Below, piece by piece: positions 39,127 through 47,739 of a stretch of DNA of 64,000 nt (the first letter of the stretch is position 1; each line of letters starts with the position of its first letter). Origin of the DNA: JBLLJR01 sp047692235 (GTDB lineage Bacteria; Pseudomonadota; Gammaproteobacteria; Enterobacterales; Enterobacteriaceae); NCBI GenBank assembly GCA_047692235.1, contig JBLLJR010000003.1:1-64000 (forward strand), written 5' to 3'. The notes beneath the pieces are model-generated. The model was not told the DNA's origin and ran no database searches. It was given only the letters and a program-made list of their open reading frames with translations. The translations under genes were made by a program, and so were the position numbers.

Positions 39127-40375
39127 TAAAAATTATAATAAAATTATATTAAATTTTAATAAATTATTTAGTATCTCTAATTTAGAAAAATTAGATTGGG
39201 AAAAGATTAAATATTTTATTAATTTGTTTGAAAATAATGAATATACTAAACATATATCAATAGATAAATTATTGTCTTATAAATTTAGAACAACAAATTT
39301 TAAAAATATAAATTTATATAACTTAAATGCAATTAGTTTAACCCATAATTTAAAACGTATAGTTTTTTTAGATGGTGTGTTAAATAAAAATATGAGTGAT
39401 TTAAATATTGATCCTTGGAACATTAAAATAATTTATAATTATAAATATAAATTAAAAAATAAACAAGGAGATATATTTTATTATTTAACAAGATATTTAA
39501 GTTCTAAAATTATAAGAATTAATTTACCAAAAAATAAAATTTGTTATGAACCACTTTATATATTAAATATATCTAGTGGAAGTAAAATAAAAAATATACT
39601 AAATATTATAAATTATAATTTTCATATAGAAATTGGAGATAATTCAGTCGGTAGTGTAATAGAACATTATATAAGTTTAGATAAATATTTATATCTTAAT
39701 TTGTCTTATACATCCATTAATGTAAATAATAATTCTAATTTTTATTATACAAAATTATTAAATGAAAATTTTTATAGTTATCATTTTGGATATTCTCATA
39801 TATCAGTGAATAACAATTCTGTTATTAATAATAATGTTATAATTTTTGGATCTTTGTTTAATAAAAATCAATCATATACAAAGTTAAATGGCATAAATTC
39901 CAATGTCTTTACTAATAGTTTATCATTACCAATTAAAAATAATATAAATTACATAAATACTTATATTGAGCACAACAATAAAAATTGTTTAAGTAAACAA
40001 TTGCATAAAATTATAGTACATAATAAAAGCAAAGGAATATTTGAAGGTTTAATTAAAGTAAATAAAAATGCTGCTAAAACAAATGCTAATATGGTAAATA
40101 ATAATTTATTAATAGATCCATTTTCAAAAATATATACAGATCCTAAATTAGAAATTTATGATGATGATGTAAAATGTAGTCATGGTTCCACCACTAATAA
40201 TATCAATAATGATCAGATATTATATTTACAATCTAGAAGTCTATCATATAATTTATCAAGGCAATTACTTTTATTTGCCTTTGCTCAATCAGTAATAAAT
40301 GAGATAAAGTGTATAACTACACGTAGTTTAATTTTAAATTATACTAAAAATATATTACATGGCATATATATATGA
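39110..40375 (+). CDS. sufD: SufD, SUF complex subunit
   Basis: SufD pairs with SufB on the SufC dimer and is needed for iron entry. The 421 residues match E. coli (423). The N-terminal half is strongly diverged and Asn/Lys-rich. The conserved C-terminal beta-helix is clear: LYHISVNNNS-like repeats, LKLNGINSNVFTNSL-like KLNGINSNV, IEHNNKNCLSKQLHKIIV, and DPKLEIYDDDVKCSHGSTTNNI near 345 with the important His. It overlaps sufC by 17 bases and sufS by four (ATGA). Confidence 0.94.
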   Translation: MNGLNNKNYNKIILNFNKLFSISNLEKLDWEKIKYFINLFENNEYTKHISIDKLLSYKFRTTNFKNINLYNLNAISLTHNLKRIVFLDGVLNKNMSDLNIDPWNIKIIYNYKYKLKNKQGDIFYYLTRYLSSKIIRINLPKNKICYEPLYILNISSGSKIKNILNIINYNFHIEIGDNSVGSVIEHYISLDKYLYLNLSYTSINVNNNSNFYYTKLLNENFYSYHFGYSHISVNNNSVINNNVIIFGSLFNKNQSYTKLNGINSNVFTNSLSLPIKNNINYINTYIEHNNKNCLSKQLHKIIVHNKSKGIFEGLIKVNKNAAKTNANMVNNNLLIDPFSKIYTDPKLEIYDDDVKCSHGSTTNNINNDQILYLQSRSLSYNLSRQLLLFAFAQSVINEIKCITTRSLILNYTKNILHGIYI

Positions 40376-41598
40376 CATATATTATTGAAAATATAAGATC
40401 TGATTTTCCAATATTAAATAAAAAAATAAATGAAAATAATCTAATATATTTAGATAATGCCGCAAGTACACAAAAACCAAATTTAGTAATAAATTGTGAG
40501 AAAAATTTTTATTTAAATGAATATTCTTCAGTTCATAGAGGTACACATACATTAAGTAATAATGCTACAAATAAGATGGAAGACGCAAGATTTGAAATAT
40601 CAAAATTTATAAATGCTAAATTTTCTAATGAAATTATTTTTACTAAAGGTACTACAGAAAGTATAAATTTAGTTGCATATAGTTGGGGAAGAAATTATTT
40701 AAATGATGGTGATAATATTATAATTACTGAAATGGAACATCATGCTAATATTGTTCCTTGGCAAATATTAGCTAAAGAAAAAAATGTGATTATTAATCAT
40801 GTTTCTTTATTAGCCAATGGTTTATTAAATATTACAAATTTATACAATTTAATAAATAATAAAACTAAATTTATATCTATTACCCATATGTCAAATGTTA
40901 TTGGCGTACTAAATCCATTAAATAAAATAATTAAATATATAAAATCTAAATATAATATTGTTATATTGGTAGATGGAGCTCAAAGTATTGTTCACCAACA
41001 TATAGATGTGCAAAAATTAAATTGTGATTTTTTTGTCTTCTCTGGACATAAATTATACGCACCTACAGGAATTGGTATCTTATATGGTAAAAAATCATTA
41101 CTTAATATGATGCCTCCATGGGAATGTGGCGGATCTATGATTAAATCTGTAAATTTAAAAAGTGGTACAATATTTAATGATATACCATGGAAATTTGAAG
41201 CTGGATCTCCAAATATTTTAGGTATAATTGGGTTACAAGCATCTATTAAATACATACAAGCAATAGGATTAAGAAATATTCATAATTATGAAAAACAAAT
41301 TACTGAATATGCTATTGATATGTTAAAAAATATACCAAATATAATTTTTTATGGTCCTAAAAAAAATCGTATAGGAATAATTTCTTTTAATCTTATAAAT
41401 CATCATGCATATGATGTAGGTATAATTTTGGATACATTAGGCATTGCTATTAGAACTGGACATCATTGTGCTATGCCTTTATTAAATTTTTTTAATGTAT
41501 CTAGTATGTGTCGTATATCATTAGCAATGTATACTTCACAATATGATATTGACAACCTAATTAAGGGTTTAATTAAAATTCATAAATTATTTAAATAA
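40372..41598 (+). CDS. sufS: SufS, cysteine desulfurase
   Basis: SufS is a PLP enzyme that takes sulfur from cysteine and hands it to SufE. The 408 residues match E. coli (406). LDNAASTQKP near 27 is the start of the group II signature. The PLP-lysine is in FSGHKLYAPTGIG near 226, the catalytic Cys in RTGHHCAMPLL near 364, and HANIVPW and DGAQSIVHQ bind the cofactor. It overlaps sufD by four bases and is followed after 38 bp by sufE. Confidence 0.97.
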   Translation: MTYIIENIRSDFPILNKKINENNLIYLDNAASTQKPNLVINCEKNFYLNEYSSVHRGTHTLSNNATNKMEDARFEISKFINAKFSNEIIFTKGTTESINLVAYSWGRNYLNDGDNIIITEMEHHANIVPWQILAKEKNVIINHVSLLANGLLNITNLYNLINNKTKFISITHMSNVIGVLNPLNKIIKYIKSKYNIVILVDGAQSIVHQHIDVQKLNCDFFVFSGHKLYAPTGIGILYGKKSLLNMMPPWECGGSMIKSVNLKSGTIFNDIPWKFEAGSPNILGIIGLQASIKYIQAIGLRNIHNYEKQITEYAIDMLKNIPNIIFYGPKKNRIGIISFNLINHHAYDVGIILDTLGIAIRTGHHCAMPLLNFFNVSSMCRISLAMYTSQYDIDNLIKGLIKIHKLFK

Positions 41599-41636
41599 AT
41601 ATCAAAATAATACAAAATTAAATATATCTAATATTA

Positions 41637-42059
41637 ATGAAATTACCTAATAAAAAAAATTTTTTAAATATTTTCTATAGTTGTATTTCTTGGGAAGAAA
41701 AATACATTTATATTATTGAATTAGGTAGATATTTAAATAAAATACCTAAATTTATAAAAATAGATAAATATCTAGTTCATGGTTGCCAAAGTCAAGTATG
41801 GCTATTTATGTATTTAAATAATGAACAAAAAGTTAAATTTTATGGTGATAGTGACTCTTCTATAGTTAAAGGTTTAATTGCTATAATTTTTATTTTATAT
41901 GAAAATTTAAAAATTAATGAAATTATTAATGTTAATGTTGCTGAATTTTTAAACTCTATACAATTAACACAACATTTAACCAAATCTAGATCCAATGGAA
42001 TAAATGCAATAATTAATAAAATACATATGTATGTACTTTTATATAGTAAAAAAAATTAG
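41637..42059 (+). CDS. sufE: SufE, sulfur acceptor for SufS
   Basis: SufE accepts persulfide from SufS and delivers it to SufB. The 140 residues match the family (138). The active Cys is in VHGCQSQVW near 51, and the C-terminal LTKSRSNGINAII helix is conserved. It ends the sufABCDSE operon. A strong tRNA promoter begins 18 bp after its stop. Confidence 0.94.
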   Translation: MKLPNKKNFLNIFYSCISWEEKYIYIIELGRYLNKIPKFIKIDKYLVHGCQSQVWLFMYLNNEQKVKFYGDSDSSIVKGLIAIIFILYENLKINEIINVNVAEFLNSIQLTQHLTKSRSNGINAIINKIHMYVLLYSKKN

Positions 42060-42077
42060 TATTTTATATAAATATTT

Positions 42078-42106
42078 TTGACATTATATATAATATATAA
42101 TATTAT
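42078..42106 (+). promoter_or_regulatory. Strong sigma70 promoter for tRNA-Asn
   Basis: A perfect TTGACA (42078-42083) is followed, after exactly 17 bases, by TATTAT (42101-42106), which matches five of six -10 positions. The expected start near 42113 is seven bases before the mature tRNA-Asn 5' end. This is the clearest promoter in the window. A perfect TATAAT also lies at 42096-42101 but is only 12 bases from the -35. Confidence 0.75.
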
Positions 42107-42119
42107 ATATAGATAATAT

Positions 42120-42192
42120 TCCTCTGTAGTTCAGTTGGTAGAACGGCGGACTGTTAATCCGTATGTCACTGGTTCGAGTCCAGTCAGAGGAG
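42120..42192 (+). tRNA. asnT: tRNA-Asn (anticodon GTT)
   Basis: Nearly identical to the E. coli tRNA-Asn: acceptor TCCTCTG with CAGAGGA, D loop TTCAGTTGGTAGAA, anticodon loop CTGTTAA with GTT, T arm CTGGTTCGAGTCCAG and discriminator G at 42192. The next bases are AGT, so CCA is not encoded. Its own promoter lies at 42078-42106. Confidence 0.98.
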
Positions 42193-43314
42193 AGTTTATA
42201 AAATGTATTATTCATAAATAATTAATTTAACTAAATATTATTAAATAATTAATTTTATAAGTGTTTATTTTTTATATTTTTAGAGTGGTAAAAATATTTT
42301 TATAAAAAAATTTAATAATTTTATTATTAATAATAATAACTAAATACTAATTTAGTATTAGTACAATTATTAAGATTAATTATATAATTAAAATCAAAAT
42401 AATTAAGTTTTTTATAAAAACTTTAATATAATATTAATTAATATAGTTATAATTTATTTTTATATTTTCTTATTCACTATATTAAATGAAATTATTATAT
42501 AATTGTATATTATTGTTGTTGATATTTTAAGTTTTTTAAAAAAAATTAATTAATTTAAATTAAAAAATTATATGCATAATCATTTACTTAAATATATTAA
42601 TGTCATATTTAATATTAAAATTCTATAATATAGAATTAATTTTTATTTTATAATTAAATTTATACTTATAATAAATTTTATCTATAAAATAATGACATTA
42701 TTTTGTTAATCAATTATATATCAATGTAATTTAATTATTATATAATAATTAAATTTTGTTTATTAAAGTGTATATTTTTTTATTAAAGTCTATTAAAAAT
42801 AGAATTTATATTACAATTTTTGTATATTTTATAAATTTTTATTTAATACCTTTTTTAAAGTAAATACTAGAATAGAGTATATTTATAACATATAATTTTA
42901 TTATATTAGCTAATATTACTTAAGTGTGTTTAACACTACTTTTAGTATCAAATTTTATTTATATTATATTTTAAACATTAATAAATACTTTAAAAAGTAA
43001 TATTTTATAAATTAAAAACAATGATTATTAATTAATATTAAATTAAAATAATTTATATTTTTTATATAAATACTATTTAAATTGCAGTAAATTTATCTTA
43101 ATTACTAAATTATTTTATACATACTTACTATAAAGTGATAAATATATTTCATAATAATAAATATTACAAATTAAATAATATATTTATAATACATAATACA
43201 TATTATGTAATATTTTTTAAATAAAAATTAAAATTTTCCAATAAATTTTATTCAAATATTGAAGTACAAATAAATTTTAATTTATTATTATTTTATGACA
43301 TAAATATAAAAATA

Positions 43315-43349
43315 TACTTTAATTAACTTTAATGAAGTTAATTAAAGTA
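43315..43349. repeat. Perfect 15-bp inverted repeat in the long gap
   Basis: The left arm 43315-43329 (TACTTTAATTAACTT) and right arm 43335-43349 are exact reverse complements with a 5-base loop (TAATG). On the minus strand the hairpin is followed by a T-rich stretch, so it could terminate antisense transcription; on the plus strand no T run follows. It lies about 100 bp before tsaB and about 50 bp before its predicted -35 box. Confidence 0.75.
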
Positions 43350-43395
43350 ATGTATTAAAAATAAATAAAATTTATTTTTATAAAAAATTAAATTA

Positions 43396-43424
43396 TTGAA
43401 TACGTAATATATATTGTATATAAG
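43396..43424 (+). promoter_or_regulatory. Candidate sigma70 promoter for tsaB
   Basis: TTGAAT (43396-43401), a 17-base spacer and TATAAG (43419-43424), with five matches of six in the -10 box. The predicted transcript start is about 20 bases before the tsaB ATG, and a TAAGGT ribosome-binding site fits between. Confidence 0.5.
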
Positions 43425-43451
43425 TTAATACTAATGTAATAAGGTTAAATA

Positions 43452-44129
43452 ATGATATCAATTTTAGCCATTGATACTTCAACTGATTCTTGTTCTGTAG
43501 CTTTAATGTATAATACTAATAATATTGTAGATGATTTTAATATTACTAATAAAAAACACGAAAAAAATATTTTACCAATGATAAATAGTTTATTAATTAA
43601 ATCTAATATTAGTCTTAATGAAATTAATGCAATAGCTTATAGTCGTGGGCCAGGTGATTTTACAAGTATTAGAGTTGGTTTAAGTGTTGCACAAGGATTA
43701 TCTATTGGAGCCAATATTCCATTAATTGATGTATCAACATTATCTGTTCTTGCTGAACATTCATGGAGAAAAAATAAATCTTTTAATGTATTAACTGCAG
43801 TGGATGCAAGAATGAACGAAGTTTATTGGGCTATTTATATTAGATATAGTCAAGGTTTATGGATTACAAAAAATGAAAAAATAATATCTATTAATAAATT
43901 ATCAATTTTACTTAATAACTTAACTGGATATTGGACTACTGCAGGTAATGGATGGGTAAGATATCCAGAATTAAAATATAATAAGAATATTACAGTATCT
44001 TATAATATACCATATTCTGACGCTAGAGATATTATACCATTAGCTTTATATAAATATAAAAACAAAAAGTTTACAAAATATCCTAAATTAAATTATTTGA
44101 GAACAGAAAATTTCTGGAAAAAAATTTAA
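43452..44129 (+). CDS. tsaB: TsaB, t6A tRNA modification complex subunit
   Basis: TsaB (YeaZ) is the catalytically inactive ASKHA paralogue that dimerises with TsaD in t6A synthesis. The 225 residues match E. coli (231). The start ILAIDTSTDSCSVAL, the KKHEKNILPMINSLL helix and the AYSRGPGDFTSIRVGLSVAQGLS segment near 66 are family hallmarks; the C-terminal YPKLNYLR segment is conserved. Together with tsaD (10635-11639) this supports a working t6A pathway; TsaC and TsaE must be elsewhere. It is convergent with the tRNA-Val and mdtK pair. Confidence 0.94.
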   Translation: MISILAIDTSTDSCSVALMYNTNNIVDDFNITNKKHEKNILPMINSLLIKSNISLNEINAIAYSRGPGDFTSIRVGLSVAQGLSIGANIPLIDVSTLSVLAEHSWRKNKSFNVLTAVDARMNEVYWAIYIRYSQGLWITKNEKIISINKLSILLNNLTGYWTTAGNGWVRYPELKYNKNITVSYNIPYSDARDIIPLALYKYKNKKFTKYPKLNYLRTENFWKKI

Positions 44130-44137
44130 AGTAAAAT

Positions 44138-44213
44138 TACGTTCGAGTGGATTTGAACCACTGACCTTCATTATGTCAAAATGATGCTCTAACCAAATCT
44201 GAGCTACGAACGT
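44138..44213 (-). tRNA. valV: tRNA-Val (anticodon GAC)
   Basis: Cloverleaf on the minus strand: acceptor ACGTTCG with CGAACGT, D arm GCTCAGATTTGGTTAGAGC, anticodon loop TTGACAT containing GAC between TCATT and AATGA, and T arm AGTGGTTCAAATCCACT with discriminator A at 44138. CCA is not encoded. The first pair is A-T rather than the usual G-C. The 5' end is only five bases after the mdtK stop, so it is probably processed from the mdtK transcript. E. coli also has valV/valW downstream of mdtK. Confidence 0.96.
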
Positions 44214-44218
44214 ATTTT

Positions 44219-45613
44219 TTAACAATTAATATTATTAAAGTTTTTATTTACTTTGCTTAAAATCTTTTCTTTAGTTTGTTGTTGTATTGTATAAATGCGT
44301 AGTAGTGTTAGTGTTGAAGATAATGTTAAGCCTATAATAAATCCAATCCAAAAACCAAAAGGTCCCATAGGTTGATTTATTAAATACGTTGTTCCTAAAA
44401 TATATCCTAAAGGTAAACCTATCATCCAGTATGAAAAAAATGTTATGAAAAATACAGATTTAGTATCATTAAATCCTCTAAGAATACCACTACCAATTAC
44501 TTGAACTGAATCAACAATTTGATATATTGCAGACAATAACATCAAGTTATAAGCTATTAATATAACAGATGGATCTTGATTATACAAAGACACTATTTGT
44601 CTTCTAAAAATCAAGGTCATTAAAGCTGTAAACGTTGATAACATTATTCCAACAATTAAACTTGATATTGAGCTAATTTTCGATTCTTCAATTTGTTCTT
44701 TACCTAATTCAAAACCAATTTTAATTGTTGATGCTATACTTATAGATAATGGTATAACAAATATTAATGAACTAAAGTTCATAGTAATTTGATGTCCTGN
44801 TATCGCATTTATACCAAATGGTGTTAATATTAAAGAAACTAATGTAAATAATGTTACTTCAAAAAATAACGCTAATGCAATTGGTAATCCAAGTTTAATT
44901 AAATATTTTAAACTTNCAACGTTTGGCTTATAAAATGATTTTAATGATCCCATTTTATTAAATTCATCTGACATACTTACATATATATATAATAATAAAA
45001 ACATTATCCAATATACAAATGAAGTTGTAATACCACATCCAATACCACCAAAAGCAGGAATACCAAATTTACCATATATAAAAATATAGTTTATCATTAT
45101 ATTAAATGATAATCCAAATATCCCAATAATCATGCCAGGTTTAGTTTTAGATAGTCCATCACATGTACATTTCAGTACTTGAAAAAATAAATATCCAGGT
45201 ACACCCCATAATAAATATCTTAAAAAAGTAACTGTTTTATATTTTAATTCATTACTAATACTTGGCATATAATATATAGCTTTATCACTATTAAATAGTA
45301 TAAGCATAATAATTAAAGATAAACCAGCAGCTAGCCAAAATCCTTGAAATATTTGATTACTAATTAAATTTCTTTTATTAGCACCATTAAATTGCGATAT
45401 AATAGGTGTTAATGATAACAATATACCATGTCCTAAAAGGATCAGTGGTANCCATATAGCATTACCTATTGATACAGACGACATATCAATTTTATTAACT
45501 GAACTAGACATTACAGTATCTATCACACCCATAGATGTATGAGAAACTTGGGCAAAAATAATAGGAAGTGATAAAATAAAAATTGCATAAGATTCCTTAA
45601 TATATTTTTGCAA
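44219..45613 (-). CDS. mdtK: MdtK/NorM, MATE-family multidrug efflux pump
   Basis: MdtK exports cationic compounds across the inner membrane in exchange for sodium or protons. The 464 residues (457 in E. coli) form twelve hydrophobic segments in two similar halves. QKYIKES at the start, [31 protein letters not shown] and [15 protein letters not shown] are close to E. coli. The start codon is TTG at 45613, supported by an AGAGGAT ribosome-binding site and by alignment with the E. coli N-terminus. Three ambiguous bases (44800, 44917, 45451) leave three residues undetermined. It is divergent from ribE, as in E. coli. Confidence 0.95.
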   Translation of the reverse strand: MQKYIKESYAIFILSLPIIFAQVSHTSMGVIDTVMSSSVNKIDMSSVSIGNAIWXPLILLGHGILLSLTPIISQFNGANKRNLISNQIFQGFWLAAGLSLIIMLILFNSDKAIYYMPSISNELKYKTVTFLRYLLWGVPGYLFFQVLKCTCDGLSKTKPGMIIGIFGLSFNIMINYIFIYGKFGIPAFGGIGCGITTSFVYWIMFLLLYIYVSMSDEFNKMGSLKSFYKPNVXSLKYLIKLGLPIALALFFEVTLFTLVSLILTPFGINAIXGHQITMNFSSLIFVIPLSISIASTIKIGFELGKEQIEESKISSISSLIVGIMLSTFTALMTLIFRRQIVSLYNQDPSVILIAYNLMLLSAIYQIVDSVQVIGSGILRGFNDTKSVFFITFFSYWMIGLPLGYILGTTYLINQPMGPFGFWIGFIIGLTLSSTLTLLRIYTIQQQTKEKILSKVNKNFNNINC

Positions 45614-45634
45614 ATTATCCTCTTTAAATAAAAA

Positions 45635-45662
45635 TTATATTAATATGTACATATTAATATAA
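45635..45662. promoter_or_regulatory. Perfect 28-bp palindrome in the mdtK/ribE spacer
   Basis: The 14 bases at 45635-45648 (TTATATTAATATGT) are the exact reverse complement of 45649-45662 with no loop; the centre is GTAC. It lies 22 bp upstream of the mdtK start, next to its ribosome-binding site, so in mdtK mRNA it would fold in the leader; as DNA it is a symmetric operator-like site. Function unknown. Confidence 0.7.
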
Positions 45663-45677
45663 ATTAATATTTAATAA

Positions 45678-45708
45678 AATTAATAATTTTTTTAAAAAAT
45701 TATTAATT
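45678..45708. promoter_or_regulatory. Second long dyad in the mdtK/ribE spacer
   Basis: Arms 45678-45692 and 45694-45708 (15 bp each) are perfectly complementary around one central T; the inner part is T6/A6 and the outer part AATTAATAA and its complement. It lies 37 bp upstream of the ribE start. No FMN riboswitch is recognisable in this spacer. Confidence 0.7.
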
Positions 45709-45745
45709 AAATAATAACACATAAACTAATATAGGGTATTTATTT

Positions 45746-46375
45746 ATGTTTTCAGGTATTATTAAATATAATGGATTTATTTATAAAATTAAAAAAAAAG
45801 AAAATTTGTATATGTATTTTGTTAAATTACCAAAAAATTTTTCAAATAAATTAGAAATTGGATCGTCTATATCTTGTAACGGATGTTGTTTAACAATCCA
45901 TACAATACAAAAAAATATAGTTTCTTTTTGTATAATCTATGAAACTATTAAAGTTACTAATTTAGGACATATAAATATAGGAAATAAAATTAATTTAGAA
46001 AAACCAATTTCTTTATCTAAAGAAATTAGTGGACATGTAATGTCAGGTCATATTATTTGTACAGCTAAAGTTATAAATATTATTAATGTAGCAAATAAAT
46101 ATCAAATTTGGTTTAAATTATCAAATTTATATTTTTTTAAATATATTTTTTATAAAGGATATATTGGTATTGATGGTGTTAGTTTAACTATAGGAAATAT
46201 AAATAATTTTTCTTTTTGTGTAAATTTAATACCCGATACTTTAATAAATACTACATTAATTGATAAAAATATTGGAAGTATTGTTAATATTGAAATTAGT
46301 TCTAATATACAAGCTACAGTAGATACTGTAGAAAGGATATTAAATAAGAAATATTTTGAAAAATTTTTAAAATAG
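45746..46375 (+). CDS. ribE: Riboflavin synthase alpha subunit
   Basis: RibE (also called RibC) dismutates two lumazines to riboflavin, the last step of vitamin B2 synthesis. The 209 residues (213 in E. coli) consist of two similar lumazine-binding beta-barrels. The start MFSGII, SCNGCCLTIH near 47, GHVMSGH near 96 and the second-repeat counterpart IGIDGVSLTIGN are the family motifs. It is divergent from mdtK as in E. coli. Riboflavin supply to an insect host is plausible, but this is inference. Confidence 0.96.
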   Translation: MFSGIIKYNGFIYKIKKKENLYMYFVKLPKNFSNKLEIGSSISCNGCCLTIHTIQKNIVSFCIIYETIKVTNLGHINIGNKINLEKPISLSKEISGHVMSGHIICTAKVINIINVANKYQIWFKLSNLYFFKYIFYKGYIGIDGVSLTIGNINNFSFCVNLIPDTLINTTLIDKNIGSIVNIEISSNIQATVDTVERILNKKYFEKFLK

Positions 46376-46492
46376 AAAAATTTTAAATAAATTTAAATTT
46401 TTTATATATAAATATTAATATATTTTTATATTAATAATATATATGTTGAAAAAATTATCTATTAAATTTAATAATTAATTAAGGTTATATTA

Positions 46493-46837
46493 ATGTTGAA
46501 TAAAAATATATTTATTAATATTATAAATAATAAAAAATGCGATAAAATTATTTATAAAGACAAGCTAGTTACAGCTTTTCATGATATTAAACCAAAAACT
46601 CCAGTACATATTATTATAGTCACGAATAAATGCATACCAACTGTTAATGATGTTACTCATAATGATGAAATGATGTTGGGAAGATTATTTACTGTTGCTT
46701 CAAAACTTGCAAAAAAGATGTCTATAAGTAAAAATGGATATAGATTAGTTGTAAACTGTAATAATCATGGAGGCCAAATAATAAATCATTTACATATGCA
46801 TTTAATAGGTGGTAAAGTTTTAGGCAATTTTTTTTAA
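46493..46837 (+). CDS. hinT: HinT, HIT-family purine nucleoside phosphoramidase
   Basis: HinT hydrolyses adenosine phosphoramidates and aminoacyl-adenylates. The 114 residues (119 in E. coli) carry VTAFHDIKPKTPVHIIIV near 28, GYRLVVNCNNHGGQ near 83 and the histidine triad NHLHMHLIGG near 98. It lies beside tatD, holB and tmk, which in E. coli is also its neighbourhood (ycfF near ycfH). It is convergent with tatD; a 26-bp palindrome starts at the base after its stop. Confidence 0.94.
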   Translation: MLNKNIFINIINNKKCDKIIYKDKLVTAFHDIKPKTPVHIIIVTNKCIPTVNDVTHNDEMMLGRLFTVASKLAKKMSISKNGYRLVVNCNNHGGQIINHLHMHLIGGKVLGNFF

Positions 46838-46863
46838 TAATTTAATAATATATTATTAAATTA
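46838..46863. terminator. 26-bp perfect palindrome after hinT
   Basis: The 13 bases at 46838-46850 are exactly complementary to 46851-46863 with no spacer. It begins immediately after the hinT stop, in the short gap between convergent hinT and tatD, the place of a bidirectional terminator. As a hairpin it would be pure A-T. No T run follows on either strand, so termination is only inferred from position. Confidence 0.45.
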
Positions 46864-46922
46864 GTTTATTAATATTAAAAATTATTAAATACTTATAAAA
46901 GTAAGTAAAATTTCACTATTTA

Positions 46923-47708
46923 TTAAATAAATAATTTTAAATTAAATAATTTACTAAAATTTTGAGTAGTAGTTTCCGCAACATAATCTAGTGATATATT
47001 TTTTAAATTTGCAACATATTTAGCTATATTATATATATAAGCTGGTTGGTTTTCTTTGTTACGGAATGGAGTGGGACTAAGGTATGGTGAATCTGTTTCT
47101 AATAATATTCTATCTAATGGAAGATATTTAACTGTATTTTGTAATTCTAAAGATTTTTTAAAAGTTAAAATACCTGATAAAGATATATAGCAACCATAAT
47201 CTAAAAGTTTTTTAGCTATTTCTTTATTTTCAGTAAAACAATGTAATATTAATCCAGATTTATTAGCATGTTCTTCATATAATATATTAATAGTATCCAC
47301 TATCGCATTTCGTGTATGTATTATTATAGGTTTTTTATTTTTTATTCCTATCCTAATATGTTCACGAAATGATTTTTTTTGATTACTTATATTAATAGTA
47401 TGTTTATTTAAATAATCTAATCCAGTTTCTCCTAAAGCAATTACATATTTATTTTTAGATAACATTTTTAATGCATTAAAATCACATATATCATTAGTAT
47501 ATGATGGGTGTATACCACAAGAAAATTTTACATTATTTCTCTCTCCAATTAAATTAACCATATGTGTAAATTGTTTTAAATTAATACTTACAGATAAGAA
47601 AAATTTAACATTATTAATATTCGCTTTTTTTAATACGTCATCTATATTTTTATGTAAATAATTATAATTTAATTTATCTAAATGACAATGAGAGTCTATC
47701 AAAAACAT
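46923..47708 (-). CDS. ycfH: TatD-family metal-dependent hydrolase (YcfH)
   Basis: A TIM-barrel metallohydrolase of the TatD family, with nuclease activity reported for some members. The 261 residues (265 in E. coli YcfH) contain the metal-binding motifs DSHCHLDKL at the start, CGIHPSY near 65, ALGETGLDY near 92, HTRNA near 130, LHCFTENKE near 155 and LETDSPYLSPTPFRNKENQP near 203. It is the last gene of tmk-holB-ycfH, the order seen in E. coli. Its cellular substrate is unclear. Confidence 0.93.
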   Translation of the reverse strand: MFLIDSHCHLDKLNYNYLHKNIDDVLKKANINNVKFFLSVSINLKQFTHMVNLIGERNNVKFSCGIHPSYTNDICDFNALKMLSKNKYVIALGETGLDYLNKHTINISNQKKSFREHIRIGIKNKKPIIIHTRNAIVDTINILYEEHANKSGLILHCFTENKEIAKKLLDYGCYISLSGILTFKKSLELQNTVKYLPLDRILLETDSPYLSPTPFRNKENQPAYIYNIAKYVANLKNISLDYVAETTTQNFSKLFNLKLFI

Positions 47709-47739
47709 ATTGTTTAATTTCCTTATTTTTAAAAAATTT

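Larger units (their letters stand above)
42193..43451. other. 1.26 kb non-coding gap between tRNA-Asn and tsaB
   Basis: This is the longest gene-free stretch of the window, almost pure A+T in all frames, with no open frame resembling a protein and no GC-rich island that would suggest a structural RNA. It contains a 19-bp near-perfect palindrome at 42619-42637 (9-bp arms, one central base) and two copies of TTTATTAAAGT 20 bp apart (42759-42769 and 42779-42789). A perfect inverted repeat with 15-bp arms lies at 43315-43349, and the tsaB promoter is at 43396-43424. sufE and tsaB are far apart in E. coli, so this may be an eroded rearrangement junction. Confidence 0.7.

Noticed and set aside
45614..45745. 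FMN riboswitch before ribE
   Set aside because: The spacer is almost pure A/T and lacks the conserved GC-containing RFN motifs; only two A/T dyads are present.
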